Shown in pieces: positions 39,995-51,215 of a DNA stretch of 64,000 nucleotides (its first letter is position 1; each line of letters begins with the position of its first letter). The DNA is taken from NCBI RefSeq assembly GCF_900199215.1, contig NZ_FZQA01000008.1, positions 1 through 64,000 on the forward strand. Direction: 5' to 3'. A program made the position numbers and the translations under genes. Below the pieces are notes generated by a model, which made no database searches, was not told where the DNA came from, and was given only the letters and a program-made list of their open reading frames with translations. The DNA is from Amphiplicatus metriothermophilus. GTDB lineage: Bacteria > Pseudomonadota > Alphaproteobacteria > Caulobacterales > Parvularculaceae.

Positions 39995-40462
39995 ATGAAA
40001 TCGCGTCGCTTTCTCTTCGTCCTCTTTGCGGTTCTCGCCGCGGCCGCCGTCGCTTCGGCGTCCGTGGCCGGAAGGAATTCATTATCCAACGCCGCGCGGT
40101 TTGAAGGCGAAGCGACTCTCATCGCCGCGACCTTTTCTTCGGCGTGGTGCGCGGCGTGCAAGATTCTCGAGCCGCGCCTGGCGCGCGTGATTCCGCAATT
40201 CGAGGGCGCGCCGGTGAAATTCGTCGAGTACGATTTCACTTTCGGCGAAAAAGAACGCAATCGCGCCGCCGCGCTTGCGGACGGCGTGAGCGGCGAGGTT
40301 TATGACCGCTTCGCCGGAGCGACCGGGTTCACGCTGCTGATCGACGCGAAAAGCGGCGCCGTCGTCGACATGCTGACCGCCAGTCATTCGCCCAAAGCGA
40401 TGCGCGCGGCGATCGCGCAGGCGCTCGCCCGCGCCGGGCGCGCGCCGTCCGCTTCCCTGTAA
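39995..40462 (+). CDS. Secreted or anchored thioredoxin-like protein
   Basis: A 155-aa protein with an N-terminal hydrophobic segment (FLFVLFAVLAAAAVASA) and a thioredoxin-like fold. The redox motif is WCAAC in TFSSAWCAACKILEPRLARV. The cis-Pro expected later is not obvious: the aligned part reads ATGFTLLIDAKSG. It may act in periplasmic thiol exchange. It stands alone before the TPP aptamers. Confidence 0.8.
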   Translation: MKSRRFLFVLFAVLAAAAVASASVAGRNSLSNAARFEGEATLIAATFSSAWCAACKILEPRLARVIPQFEGAPVKFVEYDFTFGEKERNRAAALADGVSGEVYDRFAGATGFTLLIDAKSGAVVDMLTASHSPKAMRAAIAQALARAGRAPSASL

Positions 40463-40714
40463 AACAACGTATAGGGACGAAACGCCGGAAACGCCTGCGC
40501 GGGCGGGGTTTTCGACTGGTCGCCGTCGGCGCGGATTACACTGATCCGTTTCGCGCGGCGGGGCGCGCGCGCCTGATTCTTCTTGTCTGTCGAGGCTTTT
40601 TGAGGCACGATAGGACAGTTCCGAGGGGCGTCCCGCCTGTCGCCATTGGACGACGGCTCGTGCGACGCGCACCTCTCCGGCCAGCCTTTGGGGGAGTATG
40701 GAGAGCAATGCGCG

Positions 40715-40790
40715 CCAGGGAGCAAGGGCGTAGGGGACTGAGAAGAACCCTTAGAACCTGATCCGGGTCATGCCGGCGCAGGAACGGAAC
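40715..40790 (+). promoter_or_regulatory. TPP riboswitch-like aptamer 1 (divergent)
   Basis: The thi-box core is clear: GGGAGC, then ACTGAGA, AACCCTTAGAACCTGATCC, GGGTCATGCCGGCGCAGGA. The P4/P5 arm (CCTG with CAGG, CCGG with CCGG) is intact. The P3 arm before CTGAGA lacks pairing, and GCGCAGGAAC deviates from the usual GCGTAGGGA. It could be a decayed or divergent copy. No coding gene follows it before the second aptamer. Confidence 0.65.
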
Positions 40791-40882
40791 AGGCCGTTTT
40801 CCTCATCGCGGGATCCCAAGCAATTGCAGCGATGAGGGGAACGGCGATTGCGAGCGCGTTGCGTAAACCGACAGGGAAAGCC

Positions 40883-40943
40883 GAACGCCGCGGGGGAGAG
40901 GCGTAACGGCGTTCTGCATGCGCCGAACCGGCGTCGGGTTTTT
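40883..40943 (+). terminator. Possible switch and terminator hairpins after aptamer 1
   Basis: GAACGCCG (40883-40890) pairs exactly with CGGCGTTC (40907-40914). CGCCG-AAC-CGGCG (40921-40933) is followed by TCGGG and five T (40939-40943). An earlier 9-bp pair, CCTCATCGC/GCGATGAGG (40801-40837), also lies here. Together they could be an expression platform; that is an inference. Confidence 0.35.
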
Positions 40944-41143
40944 CTCCGGTTTATCCGTTATTCGGCCTTCGTTTTTCCGTTTGCGAGCGACGCCCGCTAC
41001 GCCGCGCTTTTCTTCCGTCGTATACGGAACGCAGCCCGACCCTCGGGCGGCCGGACCGCGCAGACCCAGGCCCGCTGGCCTCCGGCGCTCGAACAGCCGG
41101 CCTTGAAGGCGCGGGGCCGATTTGTTACGTGCTAAGGGAGCAT

Positions 41144-41237
41144 TCCGAGGGGCGCGGGAGAGCACCCGCTGAGATCCGGCTGCGGCTGTCGGAGCACCCT
41201 TTGAACCTGATCCGGGTCAGACCGGCGTAGGGACGGA
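41144..41237 (+). promoter_or_regulatory. TPP riboswitch (aptamer 2) upstream of the thiC unit
   Basis: A canonical TPP aptamer. TCCG/CGGA closes P1, GGGG pairs with ACCC in P2, and P3 is GCGGG-AGAGCA-CCCGC followed by TGAGA. An extra stem TCCGGC...GTCGGA, then TTTGAACCTGATCCGGGTC and AGACCGGCGTAGGGACGG complete P4/P5. It lies 77 bp before the gene coupled to thiC, so it should shut the operon down when TPP is high. Confidence 0.9.
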
Positions 41238-41313
41238 GAAGACGTTGATTTCCCCGCGCCAGGAATTCCCGATCGCAGCGGCGGCGCGAAGGCGCGCCGC
41301 GCAGGAGCGAGCC

Positions 41314-43963
<2,650 letters not shown>

Positions 43964-44011
43964 CCGGCCAGTGACTTGTCCGGCCCGCTCATGCTAGGAA
44001 TCGCCGTGACC

Positions 44012-44023
44012 AGGAGGCCTCCT
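44012..44023. promoter_or_regulatory. Palindromic ribosome site AGGAGGCCTCCT before the antitoxin
   Basis: A perfect 12-bp palindrome ends exactly at the ATG of the DUF433 gene and contains its Shine-Dalgarno. It may be an operator for toxin-antitoxin autoregulation or may modulate translation. Confidence 0.4.
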
Positions 44024-44257
44024 ATGAAAGCCGAGATATTCCCGCGCATCACGATAGATCCGGAAGTATGCTTCGGGAAACCGACCATCAGGGGGCTGCG
44101 CGTGCGCGTGAGCGATATTCTCGACATGTTGGCGGCCGGCGCGACTCGCGAGGAAATCCTCAAGGATTTTCCCTATCTCGAAGAGGGCGACATCACGGCG
44201 GCGCTTGCCTACGCCGCCCGCGCGGCCGATAACAAGATCGCCTTTGCAGCGGAATGA
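44024..44257 (+). CDS. DUF433 antitoxin
   Basis: A 77-aa DUF433 protein: ITIDPEVCFGKPTIRGLRV is the hallmark, followed by a helix-turn-helix-like VSDILDMLAAGATREEILKDFPYL. DUF433 proteins pair with PIN-like DUF5615 toxins, and exactly such a gene starts 3 bases downstream. An ATG 16 codons upstream is in frame, but AGGAGG supports this start. Confidence 0.88.
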   Translation: MKAEIFPRITIDPEVCFGKPTIRGLRVRVSDILDMLAAGATREEILKDFPYLEEGDITAALAYAARAADNKIAFAAE

Positions 44258-44260
44258 TCC

Positions 44261-44530
44261 GTGCGCTTCCTGATCGACGCGCAACTGCCGCCGCGCCTTG
44301 CCGACTGGCTTCGTGAAAAGGGCCATGACGCCTTGCATGTGCGCGAGGCGCCGGGGCTTGGGGCCGCCGACAGGGAGATCGTGGCAAGCGCTCGCGCCGG
44401 GAACATGGCCATCGTAACCAAGGACGCCGACTTCCTCGACCTCATCGATTCTTCGCCGCCTCAGCTCCTTTGGGTGCGGACTGGAAACGCTGCAACCACA
44501 GCGCTGCTTGCTCGGTTCGAAGCGCAATAG
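44261..44530 (+). CDS. DUF5615 PIN-like toxin
   Basis: An 89-aa PIN-like nuclease with a GTG start. FLIDAQLPPRLADWLREKGHDA near the start and VTKDADFLDL later carry the conserved acidic residues, and LLWVRTGN is the family C-terminal strand. It forms a toxin-antitoxin module with the DUF433 protein, and probably cleaves RNA. It lies just after thiC on the same strand. Confidence 0.87.
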   Translation: MRFLIDAQLPPRLADWLREKGHDALHVREAPGLGAADREIVASARAGNMAIVTKDADFLDLIDSSPPQLLWVRTGNAATTALLARFEAQ

Positions 44531-44764
44531 GCGGGTGTGCTTGGGGCGCTCGAAGCGGGCGAAGCGGTTGTGGAGATCGAATGAGTTCGATGCGTCGCGC
44601 ACGCGCTCGCCTTTCCCCTTCTGTTCTAGGCTGGGCCGCCTCCCGCGCAGGAGAGGGAGGGACGTTCTACGCTTCTGGCGCGGCGCCCGCGCGCGTCTTT
44701 CGCGGGGCGTGACGGCGCATGGGCGCGTCCGCTATAAGCGGGCGAGCATCGCCGGAAGGACGTC

Positions 44765-45931
44765 ATGCCGCGCTCTCTAAATCCCGTCTTCGCCGAGCGG
44801 CCCGTCACCATCTTCGCCGTCATGTCGGCGCTGGCGAACGAGCACGGCGCGATCAATCTCGGCCAGGGCTTTCCCGACGAAGACGGTCCGCGCGCGCTGC
44901 TCGACGCCGCGGCGCGGTTCGTGGTCGAGGGCCCGAACCAGTACGCGCCGGTGACGGGAATTCCTGAGTTGCGCCAGGCGGTCGCGCGCGCCAACGGGCG
45001 CTTTTACGGCCTCGACGTCGACTGGGAGCGGGAGACCCTCGTCGTTTCGGGCGCGACGGAAGGGCTCGCCGCGTCCTTCCTGGCGTTTCTCCAGCCCGGG
45101 GACGAAGCGATCGTGCTGGCGCCTTTCTATGACTCCTACGCGCCGATGATCGAGGCCGCCGGCGCGCGCGCCCGTCCGATCAACCTCGAACCGCCCGACT
45201 GGCGCCTCGCCGAGGAGGCGCTCGCCGCCGCGATCACGCCGAAGACGAAGCTCATCGCCGTCAATTCGCCGCACAATCCCACAGGCAAGGTGCTCGCCGA
45301 CGACGAGCTGGCGCTTATCGCCGACGTTTGCCGCGCGCACGATCTCATCGCCGTATGCGACGAGGTCTATGAGCATCTCATCTTCGACGGGCGCCCGCAC
45401 CGGCCGCTGATGACGCTGCCCGGCATGCGCGAGCGAACCGTGCGCATCGGCTCGGCCGGCAAGACCTTTTCGCTCACCGGCTGGCGCATCGGCTATGCGA
45501 CGGGTCCGGAGCATCTTATCGCCGGTCTCGTCAAGGCGCATCAGTTCGTCGCCTATACGACGCCGGCGCATCTGCAGCGCGCCGTGGCGCTGGGCCTTGA
45601 TTTCGGCGACGATTATTACGAGCGCTTCGTCGCCGAAATGCAGCAAAAGCGCGACCGGATGCGCGCCGGACTCGAAGCGGCCGGCTTCGACGTTCTGCCC
45701 TGCGAGGGCACCTATTTCATGACCGTCGACATTCGATCGGTCGGCTATGACGGCGACGATATGGCGTTCTGCCGCGAGATCACGCAGAAGGCGAAGGTCG
45801 CCGCCGTGCCGGTCTCGTCCTTCTATCATCCCGCCGCGCCGGGCCCGCGCCGATACGCGCGCTTCTGCTTCTGCAAGAAGGACGACGTCCTGGAAGAGGC
45901 CGCCCGGCGGCTCAAGTCGTATTTCGGTTGA
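44765..45931 (+). CDS. Class I/II PLP aminotransferase (methionine/kynurenine type)
   Basis: A 388-aa fold-type I aminotransferase. INLGQGFPDEDGP, NQYAPVTGIPELRQA, GATEGLAASFLAF, NSPHNPTGKVL, CDEVYEHLIFDG, the PLP lysine in SAGKTFSLTGWRIGYATGP and ARFCFCKKDD resemble the YbdL/kynurenine-aminotransferase group. It may act on methionine or aromatic amino acids; the exact substrate is not visible. GGAAGGA precedes the ATG. Confidence 0.9.
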   Translation: MPRSLNPVFAERPVTIFAVMSALANEHGAINLGQGFPDEDGPRALLDAAARFVVEGPNQYAPVTGIPELRQAVARANGRFYGLDVDWERETLVVSGATEGLAASFLAFLQPGDEAIVLAPFYDSYAPMIEAAGARARPINLEPPDWRLAEEALAAAITPKTKLIAVNSPHNPTGKVLADDELALIADVCRAHDLIAVCDEVYEHLIFDGRPHRPLMTLPGMRERTVRIGSAGKTFSLTGWRIGYATGPEHLIAGLVKAHQFVAYTTPAHLQRAVALGLDFGDDYYERFVAEMQQKRDRMRAGLEAAGFDVLPCEGTYFMTVDIRSVGYDGDDMAFCREITQKAKVAAVPVSSFYHPAAPGPRRYARFCFCKKDDVLEEAARRLKSYFG

Positions 45932-45957
45932 ATGCTGACGAAAGAGGGGAAAGGCCG

Positions 45958-46740
45958 ATGAAAAGTCTCCTGCGCGCCGCCGCGCTCATCGTTTCGCTCT
46001 GCGCCGTCGCGTCGGCGGGCGAACGCGATTGGCCCGAAGGCCGGCGCGCGGCGATCGCGCTCACCTATGACGACGCGCTCGCCTCGCAGCTCGACGTCGC
46101 GCTGCCTCAACTCGATGAAGCCGGGCTCAAGGCGACGTTCTTTCTAAGCCGCCTGTCCGAACCGGCGCGCATTGCGCGCTGGCGCGGGGCGGCCGCCGCC
46201 GGCCACGAGCTCGCCAACCACACGCTGTTTCACCCCTGCGCGCGCGGCGCGTTCGAAATGGCCGACCGCTACAACAACGAGAATTACACGATCGAGACCA
46301 TGCTCGATGAAATCCGCATGATGAACGCCTTCCTTCATGCGATCGACGGGCGCGTGCGGCGAACCTACGCCACGCCCTGCGGCCAGACCGTCGTCGGCGA
46401 CGGCGATTATATCGAAACGCTTCGCGCCTCGGGCCTCGTGACGGCGGCGCGCCATGTCGGCCCCCTGTCAGACGAGCCGGTCGATCCTTTCAACATGCCG
46501 GGCGAATTCTTTCCGGAAACGGTGACGGGCGAGGCGCTGATCGCCTGGGTCGAGCGCGTCGTCGAAAGCGGCGGCTTCGGCGTGATGGGCTTTCACGGCG
46601 TCGGCGGCGATTATCTGCCGGTGACCGCCGAAGCCCATCAGGCGCTCGTCGACTATCTTCGCGCCCATGAGGACGATATTTGGGTCGTTCCCTTCGGGGA
46701 GCTCGTCGATTACCTGACCGAGACCGCGCCGGCCCGATAG
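45958..46740 (+). CDS. Secreted polysaccharide deacetylase
   Basis: A 260-aa NodB-type carbohydrate esterase with a signal peptide (LLRAAALIVSLCAVASA). The catalytic and metal Asp pair is in IALTYDDALASQLD and the metal histidines are in ELANHTLFHPC. GVMGFHGVGGDY is the later His motif. It probably acts on peptidoglycan or an exported glycan. A GGGGAAAGG site sets the start. Confidence 0.88.
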   Translation: MKSLLRAAALIVSLCAVASAGERDWPEGRRAAIALTYDDALASQLDVALPQLDEAGLKATFFLSRLSEPARIARWRGAAAAGHELANHTLFHPCARGAFEMADRYNNENYTIETMLDEIRMMNAFLHAIDGRVRRTYATPCGQTVVGDGDYIETLRASGLVTAARHVGPLSDEPVDPFNMPGEFFPETVTGEALIAWVERVVESGGFGVMGFHGVGGDYLPVTAEAHQALVDYLRAHEDDIWVVPFGELVDYLTETAPAR

Positions 46741-46765
46741 AGCGGCGCGGTCTCGGCGGGATGGG

Positions 46766-47953
46766 TCAGGCCTTGGCCTTCGCGCTCTGCTCGACGGTCC
46801 AGTAGGACACGCAAGGAATCTTCGAGCGGTCGCAGCGGTCGGCGTATTTGCGCGCGATCTCGGTCACCTCGTTCAGAAGGCCGTCCTCGAGCGTGATGGG
46901 ATCGAGGCCGAGACCCAGAAGCCGGCGGTTCTCCACATGGAGATCGTTTTCGTCGGCCTCCTTGCGCGGATTGTCCACATACTGGATTTGCGCGCCGGTC
47001 TTGTCCGCGATCATCCTGGCGAGATCGCGCACGCGGTGCGTTTCCGTCATCTGATTGAGAATGTGCACCCGCTCGCCGTGCTGCGGCGGATTCTCGATGG
47101 CGAGCTGGATGCACTTCACCGTGTCCTGAATATGAATGAAGGCGCGCGTCTGCCCGCCGGTGCCGTGCACGGTGAGCGGGTAGCCGATGGCCGCCTGCAT
47201 CAGGAAGCGGTTGAGCACGGTGCCGTAATCGCCGTCATAGTCGAAACGGTTGATGAGCCGCTCGTCGAGGCGCGTCTCGGCGGTCTGCGTGCCCCAGACG
47301 ATGCCCTGATGCAGGTCGGTGATCTTCAGCCCGTCGTTCTTGTTGTAGAAAGCGAAAAGCAGCTGATCCTGCGTCTTGGTCATGTGATAGATCGAGCCCG
47401 GATTGGCCGGGTAGAGAATCTCCTGCCGGATCTCGCGCCCGTCGTCGGTCTCGATCTTCACCGGCAGATAGCCTTCCGGAATTTTCAGCCCCGCCGTGCC
47501 GTAGCCATAGACGCCCATCGTTCCAAGATGGATGAGATGGGGGTCGACGCCGGCTTCCACAATGGCGGCGAGAATGTTGTTGGTGGCGTTGAGATTGTTG
47601 GAGACGGTGTAGCGCTTGTGCCAGGACGATTTCATCGAATAAGGGGCGGCGCGCTGCTCGCCGAAATGGACGATCGCCTCGGGCCGCTCTTCCTGGATGA
47701 GCCGCAACAGGCGCGCGTAGTTGGCCGCCACGTCGATATTGACGAAGCCGATCTCGCGGCCTGAGATTTCTTTCCAGGCGGCCAGGCGCACGGAGATCGG
47801 CCGGATGGGCGTGAGCGACTCCACCTCCAGCTCGATGTCGATTTTGCGCCGCGATAGGTTGTCGACGATGATGACGTCGTGGCCGAGATTGGAAAGGTGC
47901 AACGAGGTCGGCCAGCCGCAGAATCCGTCGCCGCCGATCACGAGGATCTTCAT
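46766..47953 (-). CDS. sqdB: UDP-sulfoquinovose synthase (SqdB/SQD1)
   Basis: A 395-aa extended SDR enzyme. The NAD motif and family hallmark GGDGFCGWPTSLHLSNLGHD and VDNLSRRKIDIELEVESL are characteristic of SQD1. The catalytic Thr (LGTMGVYGYG) and Tyr-xxx-Lys (YHMTKTQ) follow. It makes the sulfoquinovose head group for sulfolipid SQDG. No sulfolipid glycosyltransferase gene is next to it. GGAGA precedes the ATG. Confidence 0.93.
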   Translation of the reverse strand: MKILVIGGDGFCGWPTSLHLSNLGHDVIIVDNLSRRKIDIELEVESLTPIRPISVRLAAWKEISGREIGFVNIDVAANYARLLRLIQEERPEAIVHFGEQRAAPYSMKSSWHKRYTVSNNLNATNNILAAIVEAGVDPHLIHLGTMGVYGYGTAGLKIPEGYLPVKIETDDGREIRQEILYPANPGSIYHMTKTQDQLLFAFYNKNDGLKITDLHQGIVWGTQTAETRLDERLINRFDYDGDYGTVLNRFLMQAAIGYPLTVHGTGGQTRAFIHIQDTVKCIQLAIENPPQHGERVHILNQMTETHRVRDLARMIADKTGAQIQYVDNPRKEADENDLHVENRRLLGLGLDPITLEDGLLNEVTEIARKYADRCDRSKIPCVSYWTVEQSAKAKA

Positions 47954-48176
47954 GCAATTCTCCGCTTCTTGCGGGCGGCGGCGTCCCCCAGCCGTTCACG
48001 CCCCTGTTACGGCGCTTCTTAAAAGCCCTGCCGCCGGAGAAGCAAGCCTGCCGACCTCCGCGTGACAGGTCCGGATCGGTCCGGGCGGCGGGCTTTCCCG
48101 GCGCACGGGCCTGCGGCGCCCGTCAAAAGAGGGCGCGGATTTCAGGAAATGTGCGGCCGGGTCTCGGGTGCTGGGG

Positions 48177-48252
<76 letters not shown>

Positions 48253-48397
48253 GAACCAGGCGATCGCGAGGAGTTGGGGCCCTCGCGGCGCGCGGGAAAC
48301 TAGCCGCAGGTCCGGACCGATGCAAGTCCCCGCCTGCGGCGCGGAAACGGCGCGAATGCTCTGCTCCCGCGTCGGCCCGCCGCTATTGACCTCCGCT

Positions 48398-48808
48398 TTA
48401 ATCCTCGTCGTCGCCGCTTGAGACGATGCCGGCGACATCGTCATCATCGTCGTCGTCTTCAAGCAGCCCGTCGTCGTCGTCATCGACGTCGATGTCTTCG
48501 AGATCCTCGATATCCTCGAGGTCGTCGTCTTCCGTCTCCTCGTCGTCGAGCGAAGGCTTGCGTTTGGACTTCGCGGCCTTGGCCTCCTTGTCGGCGGTCT
48601 CGAGCGAGGTTTCGGCCGGGACGCCGGCGGTCTTCTCGGTCTCGGCGCCTTCCTCGTCCTCCCGGCGCGGCTTGCGCGGTTTGAGGAGCGCTTCGGGCAC
48701 GAATTCGTGCTTGCATTTCGGGCAATGGGCGGGCGTGCGATTGAGGTCGTAAAAGCGCGCGCCGCATTCCGGACAGTCGCGCTTCACGCCAAGCTCAGGC
48801 TTCGTCAT
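48398..48808 (-). CDS. TIGR02300/FYDLN-type acidic protein
   Basis: A 136-aa protein. The N terminus has a zinc-ribbon-like unit, RDCPECGARFYDLNRTPAHC then PKCKHEF (two CxxC pairs), which fits the alphaproteobacterial FYDLN family. The second half is highly acidic with long Asp/Glu runs, probably disordered. Function unknown. It lies between the tRNA and aroA on the opposite strand; the long frame upstream of its start is only a low-stop shadow of aroA. Confidence 0.88.
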   Translation of the reverse strand: MTKPELGVKRDCPECGARFYDLNRTPAHCPKCKHEFVPEALLKPRKPRREDEEGAETEKTAGVPAETSLETADKEAKAAKSKRKPSLDDEETEDDDLEDIEDLEDIDVDDDDDGLLEDDDDDDDVAGIVSSGDDED

Positions 48809-48961
48809 GGCGGTGGAGTCCCCGAGAGGAATATCGATCGTCGGGCCCCATTGCCACGCGCCAGGGCGCCTGTCAAAAGGTTTGCGCCTCGGCTGTCTGC
48901 GTCGGATTCGCCTGTCGGAGAAGGCCGCGCGAGAACATGCTCGGGCGATGAGGAACGGCGG

Positions 48962-50317
48962 ATGAAGGTTGACAGGGAGAAACCGGCGGGGCCGGCTTCG
49001 GCGCGCCCGTCGGCGGCGCTGAAAGGCGCGGTCGCGGCGCCGGGCGACAAGTCCATTTCGCATCGCGCGCTTATGTTCGGCGCGCTCGCCGAAGGCGAGA
49101 CGATCGTGCGCGGCCTGCTCGAAGGCGACGACGTCTTGCGCACGGCGGCGGCGATGCGCGCCCTGGGCGCCGAGGTCGAGCGCGACGCCGCTCCCGACGG
49201 GCCGCGCTGGCGCGTCGCCGGCGCGCCGTGGCGGGCGCCGGCGCGACCGCTGTATTTCGGCAACGCCGGGACGGGATGCCGCCTCGTCATGGGCGCGGTC
49301 GCAGGCCAAGGAGTCGCGGCTGCGTTCGACGGCGACGCGAGCCTGCGCAGCCGGCCGATGGACCGCATTCTCGCGCCGCTCGCTCTGATGGGCGCGACAG
49401 CGACAAGCCGCGACGGGCGTCTGCCGGTCGAGATCGAAGGCGGCCGGAAACTGCGCGCGATCGACTATGCGCTGCCCAAGGCGTCCGCGCAGATCAAGTC
49501 CGCCGTCCTGCTCGCCGCGCTGGGCGCGCAGGGCGAGACCGCGGTGCGCGAGCCGGAGCCGTGCCGCGACCATACCGAGCGGATGCTCGCCGCCTTCGGA
49601 GCGCAGATCGCCGTCGAGGCTGACGAGACCGGGGGGCGGATCATCCGGCTCGCGGGCGGCCAGCAGCTGCGCGCCGCGACGATGCATGTCCCCGGCGATC
49701 CTTCCTCCGCGGCGTTTCTCGTCGCGGCGGCGCTTGTGACGCCGGGCTCGGAGGTCGTGGTCAGGGAGGTTCTCGTCAATCCGCTGCGCACGGGCTTCTA
49801 CGAGACCCTGCGCGAGATGGGCGCCGATATTTCTTTCGAGAACGAACGCATGGCCGCGGGCGAGCCGGTCGCCGACATCCGCGCGCGCCATTCCATGCTG
49901 AGCGGCGTCGAGGTTCCGGCGCGCCGCGCGCCGTCGATGATCGACGAGTATCCGATCCTGGCCGTCGTCGCCGCCTTCGCCGCGGGCGAGACCCGCATGC
50001 CCGGCGTCGGCGAGCTGCGGGTGAAGGAAAGCGACCGCATCGCCGCCGTCGAAGCGGGGCTTGCGGCGAACGGCGTGGAAACGGCTTCGGGCCCTGACTG
50101 GCTGCGCGTGAGGGGCCGGGACGGCGCGGTTCCGGGTGGCGGGCGCGTCGAGACGCGACATGACCACCGCATCGCCATGAGTTTTCTGGTCATGGGCCTG
50201 GCCGCGCGCGCGGCGGTCGAGATCGACGACGCGGCGATGATCGCAACGAGCTTTCCGAACTTCTTCGCGTTGATGAGGTCGCTCGGCGCGGCGTTCGATG
50301 TCGCGGCGACGGCGTGA
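48962..50317 (+). CDS. aroA: 3-phosphoshikimate 1-carboxyvinyltransferase (EPSP synthase)
   Basis: A 451-aa enzyme of the shikimate pathway. APGDKSISHRALMFGALAEG near the N terminus, LYFGNAGTGCRLVMGAVAGQ (contains the Gly site that affects inhibitor binding), KSAVLLAALGA and ELRVKESDRI are intact. The NAGTGCR with Ala in the loop (rather than Gly) hints at a class II-type, but assignment needs alignment. GAGGAA sets the start. It leads aroA-cmk-rpsA. Confidence 0.95.
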   Translation: MKVDREKPAGPASARPSAALKGAVAAPGDKSISHRALMFGALAEGETIVRGLLEGDDVLRTAAAMRALGAEVERDAAPDGPRWRVAGAPWRAPARPLYFGNAGTGCRLVMGAVAGQGVAAAFDGDASLRSRPMDRILAPLALMGATATSRDGRLPVEIEGGRKLRAIDYALPKASAQIKSAVLLAALGAQGETAVREPEPCRDHTERMLAAFGAQIAVEADETGGRIIRLAGGQQLRAATMHVPGDPSSAAFLVAAALVTPGSEVVVREVLVNPLRTGFYETLREMGADISFENERMAAGEPVADIRARHSMLSGVEVPARRAPSMIDEYPILAVVAAFAAGETRMPGVGELRVKESDRIAAVEAGLAANGVETASGPDWLRVRGRDGAVPGGGRVETRHDHRIAMSFLVMGLAARAAVEIDDAAMIATSFPNFFALMRSLGAAFDVAATA

Positions 50318-50369
50318 GGAAGCTGCGCGCCCTTGAACCGGCAGCTTGCATGGGCGAGGCTGATCGTCC

Positions 50370-51044
50370 ATGGACCGCGCCATGGATCGCAAGTCTTTCG
50401 TCGTCGCGCTCGACGGGCCCGCCGCCTCCGGCAAGGGCACGCTGGGGCGCCTGATCGCGGATCATTACGGCTTCGCCTATCTCGATACGGGCTCGCTCTA
50501 TCGCGGCGTGGCGCGCCGGCTGCTCGACGCCGGCGCCGACCCGGGCGACGAGGCGGCCGCCGCGCGCGCGGCGAAAGAGTTCTCGCTCGATCAGATCGAC
50601 GGCCGCGACATCCGGACCCGCGAGGTGGGGGCGGCGGCCTCGAAGGTCGCGGCGATGCCGTCGGTGCGCGCGGCGCTTCTGGACTTCCAGCGCCGCTTCG
50701 CCGCGAACCCGCCGGGCGGCGCGCGCGGCGCGGTGCTCGACGGGCGCGACATCGGCACGGTGGTGTGCCCCGAGGCGGACGTGAAGTTCTTCGTCGTCGC
50801 CAGCCCTGAGGTGCGCGCCCGCCGGCGCTGGCTGGAGCTGCGCGCGGCGCGGCCGAGCCTCACCGAGCGGGAAGTCTTCGAGGATCTCGCCGAACGCGAC
50901 GCGCGCGATGCGGCCCGCGCCGACGCCCCCATGACGCGCGCTGAAGATGCGGAGTTGCTAGATACGACTCATTTGACTATAGAAGCGGCCTTCGCGGCGG
51001 CGCGCCGCGTCATCGACGGCGTTTTCCAGCGCTGCGAGGGCTGA
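50370..51044 (+). CDS. cmk: Cytidylate kinase
   Basis: A 224-aa CMP/dCMP kinase. The P-loop VALDGPAASGKGTLGRLIA lies near residue 10. YLDTGSLYRGVARR and LDGRDIGTVVCPEADVKFF are nucleotide sites, and RDARDAARADAPM near the end is the lid part. Second ATG (four codons on) is possible. The order aroA-cmk-rpsA is classical. Confidence 0.95.
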   Translation: MDRAMDRKSFVVALDGPAASGKGTLGRLIADHYGFAYLDTGSLYRGVARRLLDAGADPGDEAAAARAAKEFSLDQIDGRDIRTREVGAAASKVAAMPSVRAALLDFQRRFAANPPGGARGAVLDGRDIGTVVCPEADVKFFVVASPEVRARRRWLELRAARPSLTEREVFEDLAERDARDAARADAPMTRAEDAELLDTTHLTIEAAFAAARRVIDGVFQRCEG

Positions 51045-51215
51045 TCTGGGACGAGGCTTCAGCCGCTCCCAAATCCAAGTCGGCTCTCCCGGGCGCACGC
51101 TCGCAAAGGCGAGGGCTTGTCAGACGCAGAGCGCCTGCGTGCTGCGGCCTGCATTTCGCGAACCGCGACCTTCCATCGTTCAACCATTCAACATCCACCA
51201 AGGATCAACCAACCC

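Noticed and set aside
40803-41165. Short frames between the two TPP aptamers
   Set aside because: Arg-rich translations without any fold-like pattern or ribosome site; treated as non-coding leader.
48809-50440. Very long minus-strand frame (hundreds of codons) opposite aroA
   Set aside because: High-GC shadow of aroA: it lacks domain character, while aroA has all motifs. Only the last 136 codons (FYDLN protein) are real.
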